Assembly: GCF_001713375.1 (NCBI RefSeq)
Contig: NZ_CP016449.1
Location: 620,001-684,000, forward strand
From: Hydrogenophaga sp. RAC07
GTDB lineage: Bacteria; Pseudomonadota; Gammaproteobacteria; Burkholderiales; Burkholderiaceae_C
Reading direction: 5' to 3'
DNA length: 64,000 bases
Below the pieces are notes generated by a model. That model searched no databases. It was not told where the DNA came from and saw nothing but the letters and a program-made list of their open reading frames with translations. The translations under genes were made by a program, and so were the position numbers. Below are positions 58,637 through 64,000 of the stretch, in pieces. The stretch's first letter is position 1, and each line of letters starts with the position of its first letter.

Positions 58637-60662
58637 AGACCTGACCCTGCACACCACGCTGTGCCGCCGCGACGCCCCCGCCTTCCAGCGTGCGGCGCGC
58701 AGCAACGAGGACCTGGTGGTGGCCTGCACCCAGGAAAGCCGCCTCTTCACCGAACTCTCCGAACAGACCGAGGGCGCGGTGTCGCTGGACGTGCGGCCCA
58801 TCAAGTTCGTCAACATCCGCGAAACCGGCGGCTGGGGCCGCGAGGGCCAGGACGCCACGCCCAAGATGGCCGCGCTGCTGGCCGCCGCCCGCCTGCCCGA
58901 CGCCGAACCGGTGCCCACGGTCACGTACAAGAGCGCGGGTCGCCTGCTGATCATCGGCGCGTTGCAAGACGCCGAGCGCGTGGCAGACCTCGTGTCCGAC
59001 ACGCTGGAGGTCAGCCTGATGTCCACCGGCGGAACCGGCATGCAGACGCGCCGCTACCCGGTGATGGCGGGCACCGTCGGTGAAGTGCGCGGCTGGCTCG
59101 GCGCGTTCACGGTCGCCTGGACCACGAACAACCCGATCGACCTGGACCTCTGCACGCGTTGCAACGCGTGCGTGGCCGTCTGCCCCGAGGGTGCCATTGG
59201 TCTGGACTACCAGATCGACATGGACAAGTGCAAGAGCCACCGCGCCTGCGTGAAGGCCTGCGACGCGGTGGGCGCCATCAACTTCCAGCGCGACGCCCAG
59301 GAGCACAGCGAAACATTCGACATGGTGCTGGACCTGCGGACCTTGCCCGCGTTCTCACAGCACGCCCATCCCCAAGGCTATTTCCATCTGGCTTCCGGCA
59401 TCGACAACGCCGCCGGCATGGCCACGGTGCTCAAACTGCGCGAACTGGTGGGCGAGTTCGAGAAGCCCAAGTTCTTCACCTACAAACAGAAACTCTGCGC
59501 GCACGGCCGCAACGAAACCGTGGGCTGCAACGCCTGCGTGGAAGTCTGTTCCGCGCTGGCCATCAGCAGCGAGATCAAGCGCAACCAGATCGTCGTCAAC
59601 CCCAACCTCTGCGTGGGCTGCGGCGCCTGCACCACCGTGTGTCCCACCGGTGCGCTGTCGTATGCGTATCCGCGCGCCAGCGAGCAGGGCGTCAAGCTGC
59701 GCACCCTGCTGGCCACCTACGCCAAGGCGGGTGGCCAGAACGCCGCGCTGCTGTTGCACAGCCAGGAAGCCGGCTCGGCGCTGGTCAACGAACTCGGCCG
59801 CGTGGCGTCGATGAACAAGGCGTTTCGCGGCGTGCCCGCGCGCGTGATCCCGATGCCCCTGTGGCACACGGCATCCATCGGCCTCGACGTGTGGCTCTCG
59901 GCCTTTGCCTACGGCGCCTCGCAGGTCTGGGTGCTCATGACCGGCGAAGAAGCGCCGCAGTACCGCGAGGCGGTGCGCGAGCAGATGGCCGTGGCGCAAG
60001 CCCTGGTGCTGGGTCTGGGCTACAGCGGGCACCACTTCCGCCTGATTGAAGCCAACGACGTGCAGGCGCTCGACGCCGCCCTGGTCATCGCGCCTGCGCA
60101 GACGGTCAAGCGCCGCGCCACGTTTGCCATCCAGGCCGAGAAACGCGCCACGGTGGAACTCGCCATCGACCACCTGCTGCAGGACAGCGCCGCCCAACGC
60201 CCGGCCATGGAAGCCATCGCGCTGCCCGGCGCATCGTTGCTGGGCACCATCAACGTCAACAAGGACACCTGCACGCTGTGCCTGAGCTGCGTGAGCGCCT
60301 GCCCGGCCAGCGCCTTGCAGGACAACACCGAGCGCCCGCAATTGCGTTTCATCGAGAAGAACTGCGTGCAATGCGGCCTGTGCGCCAGCACGTGCCCGGA
60401 AGACGCCATCACGCTGCAACCGCGCCTGTTGATCGGCGAGCAGCGCAAGCAGTTGCGCGTGCTCAACGAGGCGCAGCCCTACCACTGCATCCGTTGCGCC
60501 AAACCCTTCGGCACGCTCAAGGGCATCGAGGTGATGCTGGGCAAACTCTCGGGGCACGCCATGTTCCAGGGCGAAGCGCTGGAGCGCCTGAAGATGTGCG
60601 GCGACTGCCGCGTGGTGGACCTGTACTCCAATCCGGGCGAGACCCGCATCACCGACCTGTGA
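58563..60662 (+). CDS. Polyferredoxin-like 4Fe-4S protein (formate dehydrogenase accessory)
   Basis: A 699-residue protein packed with Fe-S motifs. After an N-terminal domain opening TLICNCNQTMLLNP come CxxCxxCxxxC sets at C197-C207, C350-C360, C570-C580 and C601-C611. Cys clusters also occur near 223-233 (CKSHRACVKAC) and 322-329 (CNACVEVC), then CIRC and CGDC near the end. The middle (about 375-520) is a cluster-free domain related to the HdrA/MvhD or CoxK-type insertions seen in this family. It should relay electrons in the cytoplasm. Members lie beside formate dehydrogenase in other Burkholderiales, though none follows here. Confidence 0.88.
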   Translation: MTTLICNCNQTMLLNPKVLGEALDEDLTLHTTLCRRDAPAFQRAARSNEDLVVACTQESRLFTELSEQTEGAVSLDVRPIKFVNIRETGGWGREGQDATPKMAALLAAARLPDAEPVPTVTYKSAGRLLIIGALQDAERVADLVSDTLEVSLMSTGGTGMQTRRYPVMAGTVGEVRGWLGAFTVAWTTNNPIDLDLCTRCNACVAVCPEGAIGLDYQIDMDKCKSHRACVKACDAVGAINFQRDAQEHSETFDMVLDLRTLPAFSQHAHPQGYFHLASGIDNAAGMATVLKLRELVGEFEKPKFFTYKQKLCAHGRNETVGCNACVEVCSALAISSEIKRNQIVVNPNLCVGCGACTTVCPTGALSYAYPRASEQGVKLRTLLATYAKAGGQNAALLLHSQEAGSALVNELGRVASMNKAFRGVPARVIPMPLWHTASIGLDVWLSAFAYGASQVWVLMTGEEAPQYREAVREQMAVAQALVLGLGYSGHHFRLIEANDVQALDAALVIAPAQTVKRRATFAIQAEKRATVELAIDHLLQDSAAQRPAMEAIALPGASLLGTINVNKDTCTLCLSCVSACPASALQDNTERPQLRFIEKNCVQCGLCASTCPEDAITLQPRLLIGEQRKQLRVLNEAQPYHCIRCAKPFGTLKGIEVMLGKLSGHAMFQGEALERLKMCGDCRVVDLYSNPGETRITDL

Positions 60663-60675
60663 AACCATTGATGCC

Positions 60676-61293
60676 ATGAACAACAGCATTCCGATCACGT
60701 CCGCCCTGGACGAAGAAACTGCCCGCGCCGAGGTGTACGGCCTCCTGGCCGCGCTGTACTACGCACCACCCGCCAGCGAGCTGCTGGCCCAGCTGCGCGT
60801 GGCCGTGACCGAAGCACCCGCTGCCGGGGGGTTTCTGGAAGAGCCGTGGCGCGATGTGGTGGCCGCTGCGCGCGAGATGGACGACGCGGACTTGACCGCC
60901 GAGTACAACGCGCTCTTTGGCGGCGTGGGCAAGCCAGAGATCTATCTCTTCGGATCGCACTACCTGAGCGGTTTTCTGAACGAGAAGCCCCTGGCCGCGC
61001 TGCGCACCGACCTGGCTGCCCTGGGTCTCGGCCGCGACGACACCATGTCCGAAACCGAAGACCACGTGGCCTACCTCTGCGAAGTGATGCGCTACCTGAT
61101 CGCGGGTGACGATGTGGAAGTGGCCAACCTCACGCAGCAGCAGAAGTTCTTCACCACCCACCTGCAGCCCTGGGTGACGCGCATGTGCGACGACATCGCT
61201 GCGCACCCCAAGGCCCGCTTCTACGCCACCTTGTCGGCGTTCACCCGCGCGTTCGTGGGTGTGGAGGCGCAAGGCTTCGACATGCTGGCCTGA
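60676..61293 (+). CDS. TorD/DmsD-family molybdoenzyme chaperone
   Basis: A 205-residue all-helical cytoplasmic chaperone. ARAEVYGLLAALYYAPPA is the first helix, EYNALFGGVGKPEIYLFGSHY the Y-x-x-LF core, and SETEDHVAYLCEVMRYLI carries the family E-x-D-H motif. Such proteins bind the Tat signal of a molybdoenzyme while cofactor is inserted. It starts 13 bp after the polyferredoxin and ends its operon, facing a convergent lipoprotein gene. The client enzyme, expected to be formate dehydrogenase, is not in the window. Confidence 0.9.
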   Translation: MNNSIPITSALDEETARAEVYGLLAALYYAPPASELLAQLRVAVTEAPAAGGFLEEPWRDVVAAAREMDDADLTAEYNALFGGVGKPEIYLFGSHYLSGFLNEKPLAALRTDLAALGLGRDDTMSETEDHVAYLCEVMRYLIAGDDVEVANLTQQQKFFTTHLQPWVTRMCDDIAAHPKARFYATLSAFTRAFVGVEAQGFDMLA

Positions 61294-61312
61294 GCCAGCG
61301 GTCCACGGCCGG

Positions 61313-62950
61313 TCAGTAGAGGTAAACGGCGCCGGTGCCGTCTCCGATGCCGCTGGCCGGACGGTGGTCGTTGACCGCACCCACCGCCATCGACTGGCCA
61401 TCCAGCGACAGCGCCATGCTCTCACCGAACCGGGCGGATCCGGCGGGGCTGGATGCCTTGACGTAGCGGCTCTGCTGCCAGGCGCCGGCCTGGCGCCGGA
61501 ACACGTAGGAGGCGCCGGCAGTGGAAATGCTGTCGTCGCCTTGAACCCCGTCCAGACCCGGGGCCGAACTGTCTTCGTCCGCTGCCGTGACGGCCAGTGT
61601 GCTGCCATCGTTGGAGAGCGCCACCGAATGGCCGAACCAGTCGGCAGGCCCGGTGTTGGAGGCCTTGACGTAGGCCTGCTGTTGCCATGCACCGCCATTG
61701 CGCGCAAAGACATAGGCGGCGCCGCTCCTGGGGCTTCCTGCCCCGTCCGGGCCGTTCACGCCGGAGCTCTCACCGTCTTCCAGAGGTGCGCCGACGGCGA
61801 TGGTCTGTCCATCGCCCGAGATGGCCACCGACCAGCCAAAGTTGTCGCCATCTTCGGCGTTGGAAGCCATCAGCTGCGTTGTGGACGACTGCCAGACCCC
61901 CAGCGTGCGCTCATGGACATCGACCGCGCCCGAGGTGCCGACACCGGTGTCGGCGCTCGGTCGTCCGATCACCAGGGTGTTGCCATCGCCTGAGAGGGCG
62001 TATGAGAACCCGTCGAACGCCCCGCTGGCCGGAAAGGCGGCTTGTGAGGTCCACTGGCCGCTGTCGCGCCCGAAGACCAGCGCGGTGTAGTCACCGTCCA
62101 CCCGACCCACGACCAGGGTGTTGCCATCGGCGGACAGGGCCAGGGCGCCTCCGAAGCGGCGCGGATGGTCCAGCACGGTCCAGGGAAATGGATCGACCTG
62201 GAACCACGTCTGGACCCACTGGCCCCCCATGAAGTCGAAGCTGTGGACAGCGCCTCTCCCGTTGGCGTGGCCACTGGCACCCACCACCAGCCGTTGACCG
62301 TCGGACGACAAGGCCAGTGCCACGCCGAAGCGGTCGTCCGTGGCGGGCGTGGGAGCCTTCACCATCGCCTGCGCCACCCATCCCGTGGGGCTGCGGTTGA
62401 ACAGGTACACCGCCCCGCTGTCGGTGACCTGCTGGTCATCGCCGGGCGCCCCCACCGCCAGGGTGCCGCCGTTGGCGGACAAGGCCACAGCGATGCCCAT
62501 CTCGTCCCCGACGGCCGTCCCCTGGAAATGCCCCACGGCGCTGTTCAACAGGGCGGTCTGGATATCCGCGGTGGCCGCGTCGATGCAGCCGGCAGCATTG
62601 CAGGCCTGCAGGATGTAGCGGGCGTTGACCTGATCGGGCAGGAAGACGTTGAGGTCGTGCTGCGTGGAGTTGGCAGACAGCGTGGCCACAGGCTCGCGCG
62701 CCGCCGACGCATCGGTTTGCACGAACAGCCGGTAGCTGGTCGCCTGGTCGGTGACGGTCCAGCTGAACCGCAGGGTCTTGATGTCCTGCATGGCCACGTT
62801 CAGGACCGGCGTGGGTGGGGGCGTGCTGCTGTCGCCATCACCGCCGCCGCAGCCTGTGAGCGTGAAGGCGGCAAACAACAGGGGCGGCAGCGGGAGGACG
62901 CGCAGGCAGCGCGAGAGGTGAAGAAAGGTGGTCACGTCGGGTTTCCACAT
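61313..62950 (-). CDS. Lipoprotein with fibronectin-like domain and seven FG-GAP-like repeats
   Basis: A 545-residue surface or periplasmic protein. The signal ends in the lipobox LTGC (LFAAFTLTGCGGG). A fibronectin-III-like domain follows (about 45-140, LRFSWTVTDQATSYRLFVQT). Seven repeats of 45-70 residues then fill the rest, each with a core like SVAISGDGQTIAVGAPLEDG and ending in GAAYVF plus WQQ.. KAS. Seven copies predict a closed seven-bladed beta-propeller, as in integrin-type FG-GAP proteins. I start at 62950; an ATG ten codons upstream (62980) is also possible. Function is unknown; adhesion or binding is a guess. Confidence 0.82.
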   Translation of the reverse strand: MWKPDVTTFLHLSRCLRVLPLPPLLFAAFTLTGCGGGDGDSSTPPPTPVLNVAMQDIKTLRFSWTVTDQATSYRLFVQTDASAAREPVATLSANSTQHDLNVFLPDQVNARYILQACNAAGCIDAATADIQTALLNSAVGHFQGTAVGDEMGIAVALSANGGTLAVGAPGDDQQVTDSGAVYLFNRSPTGWVAQAMVKAPTPATDDRFGVALALSSDGQRLVVGASGHANGRGAVHSFDFMGGQWVQTWFQVDPFPWTVLDHPRRFGGALALSADGNTLVVGRVDGDYTALVFGRDSGQWTSQAAFPASGAFDGFSYALSGDGNTLVIGRPSADTGVGTSGAVDVHERTLGVWQSSTTQLMASNAEDGDNFGWSVAISGDGQTIAVGAPLEDGESSGVNGPDGAGSPRSGAAYVFARNGGAWQQQAYVKASNTGPADWFGHSVALSNDGSTLAVTAADEDSSAPGLDGVQGDDSISTAGASYVFRRQAGAWQQSRYVKASSPAGSARFGESMALSLDGQSMAVGAVNDHRPASGIGDGTGAVYLY

Positions 62951-63026
62951 GGGCTGAAAGACCCAGTGATTGCAGCCCATGCCCCCGGCGCTGCCTATAA
63001 CCCCCCGGCAGTATTTGTGCCCCGGT

Positions 63027-64000
63027 TCAGAGGCCGCCTGGCCGCCCGTCGTTGGTCGCCGTGGCCGATGGCGCCTGAGGGTCCGTCAGCAGTTGCACGG
63101 TGAACACCGCGCCGCTGCCGTCCAGCCGGTTGGTCGCCGAGATGCTGCCGCCGTAGCGCTCCACCAGGCCCTGGCTGATCCACAGGCCCAGGCCATTGCC
63201 GTCGTTCTTCGTCGTGAAGAACGGACGGAACAAACGCTCTTGCGCTTCAGCGCTCAGACCGTGCCCGGCGTCTTCCACGCGCAAGAGCGCGCCGCCCGCG
63301 TGCACGCCATGCGGACCCTCGGGCACCCAGTCCTGCGTCACCAGCCGCAACACGCCGCCTTGCGGCATGGCCTGGATCGCGTTGATCAACAGGTTGATGA
63401 TCACCTGCTGCAGCTCCTGCCGGTTGCAGCCCACGCGGCGTGTGCTTCGCAGCTCGCGCCGAACCTCGATCTGCGTCTGCGACATCAGATGCCCCACCAG
63501 CACCAGGCAGTCGTTGACCGTGCGGTTGAGGTCCAGCGACTCCACATAACCCGCGTACTCGGTGGGCCGTGCGTACTGCAGCAACTGCGTGACGATCAGA
63601 CGCATGCGCTCCACCTGTTCGTCCAGCAGCTGCAGCTCGCCGCGCACCGGCTGCGCGTGCGTGCCCAGGGTCTCGCGCATCAGGTCGAGGTTGCCCTGCA
63701 TCACCGCGATCGGGTTGTTGATCTCGTGCGCGATGCTGGCCGTGAGCTGGCCGATGGCCGCGAGCTTTTCGCTTTTGACCAGTTGCAGCTGGGCCATCTG
63801 CAGCGAAGCGTTGCTCGCCTCCAGCTCTTGCGTTCTTTCGGCCACTTTGTGGTCGAGCTCTTCGCCCCAGCGCTGCAGCGCGGCGGTCTTGTCGTCGATC
63901 ACGTCCAGCAGTTCGTCGAGGTGGCCGGCCAGCGCGCCGAGTTCGTCGCGCGCCTCAAGCTCACCCACACGCGAGGTGCTGTGGCCTTCTTCCACCAGCT
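63027..64000 (-). CDS. Sensor histidine kinase (partial, 5' end outside)
   Basis: The C-terminal 323 residues of a histidine kinase; the start lies past the right edge. The first visible residues (VEEGHSTSRVGELEARDELG) are the end of a HAMP domain. A coiled coil follows (AALQRWGEELDHKVAERTQE), then the HisKA box SEKLAAIGQLTASIAHEINNP with the phosphorylated His. The ATPase domain has NLLINAIQAM (N box), EDAGHGLSAEAQERLFRPFF (G1/F) and GNGLGLWISQGLVERYGG (G2). Missing parts should be a membrane sensor. No response regulator is visible downstream on this strand. Confidence 0.92.
   Translation of the reverse strand, partial: LVEEGHSTSRVGELEARDELGALAGHLDELLDVIDDKTAALQRWGEELDHKVAERTQELEASNASLQMAQLQLVKSEKLAAIGQLTASIAHEINNPIAVMQGNLDLMRETLGTHAQPVRGELQLLDEQVERMRLIVTQLLQYARPTEYAGYVESLDLNRTVNDCLVLVGHLMSQTQIEVRRELRSTRRVGCNRQELQQVIINLLINAIQAMPQGGVLRLVTQDWVPEGPHGVHAGGALLRVEDAGHGLSAEAQERLFRPFFTTKNDGNGLGLWISQGLVERYGGSISATNRLDGSGAVFTVQLLTDPQAPSATATNDGRPGGL

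Overview
The window is high-GC, densely coded chromosomal DNA. Its gene families and gene orders (ubiE/ubiJ/ubiB, fmdB-DUF502-aspS, grxC-secB-gpsA, panC/panB next to nadC/nadA, scpA behind a DUF3460 gene, the box pathway) point to a betaproteobacterium of the order Burkholderiales, most likely Comamonadaceae and Hydrogenophaga-like. The genus is inference; no rRNA or tRNA gene is present to fix it. I see no phage, insertion sequence, CRISPR array or plasmid function.

Layout. 1-2711 (minus): the ugpB-ugpA-ugpE part of a glycerol-3-phosphate ABC transporter, running off the left edge. 2890-6771: a very large FAD/Fe-S oxidoreductase of the glycolate/D-lactate dehydrogenase type. 6801-11284: DUF971, ubiE, a Tim44-like membrane protein, ubiJ and ubiB (ubiquinone synthesis). 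11446-16735: fmdB, DUF502, aspS, a yqjD/yqjE/yqjK-like trio, nudB and an EEP-family hydrolase; clsB follows. 18049-18297 is a triple tandem repeat. 18298-28536 holds a ligase-associated DNA repair set (exonuclease, ATP-dependent ligase and, 4.8 kb on, the DEXH helicase). It is interrupted by folE, a BLUF photoreceptor, an EamA transporter, DUF429, an FMN riboswitch with a RibH2-type lumazine synthase, and small membrane proteins. 28533-36627: thermonuclease, moeB, ctpA, gpmA, rhodanese, grxC, secB, gpsA, DUF1272, panC and panB. 36700-40303: the NAD genes nadC and nadA facing nadB. 40316-48144: scpA, DUF3460, SulP transporter, BamE-like lipoprotein, metG, apbC and a GNAT protein.

48160-57225 is a complete aerobic benzoyl-CoA (box) pathway: benzoate-CoA ligase and boxD on the minus strand, boxR-boxC-boxB-boxA on the plus strand. 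TGCA-N6-TGCA operator-like sites lie in the boxD/boxR divergent region and again at the end of boxR, directly against a strong boxC promoter. Ligase activates benzoate, BoxBA epoxidises benzoyl-CoA, BoxC opens the ring, BoxD oxidises the semialdehyde, and BoxR is the expected benzoyl-CoA-responsive repressor.

57342-61293 is a maturation/electron-transfer module usually attached to membrane formate dehydrogenase (DUF3305, DUF3306, a polyferredoxin, a TorD-like chaperone), but no dehydrogenase subunit follows it here. The window ends with a seven-repeat FG-GAP lipoprotein and a truncated sensor histidine kinase.

The best leads are the BoxR operator layout, the split repair module, the dispersed 83-bp repeat, the riboswitch-RibH2/BLUF neighbourhood, the orphan formate dehydrogenase accessory module, and a hairpin abutting the moeB start codon.
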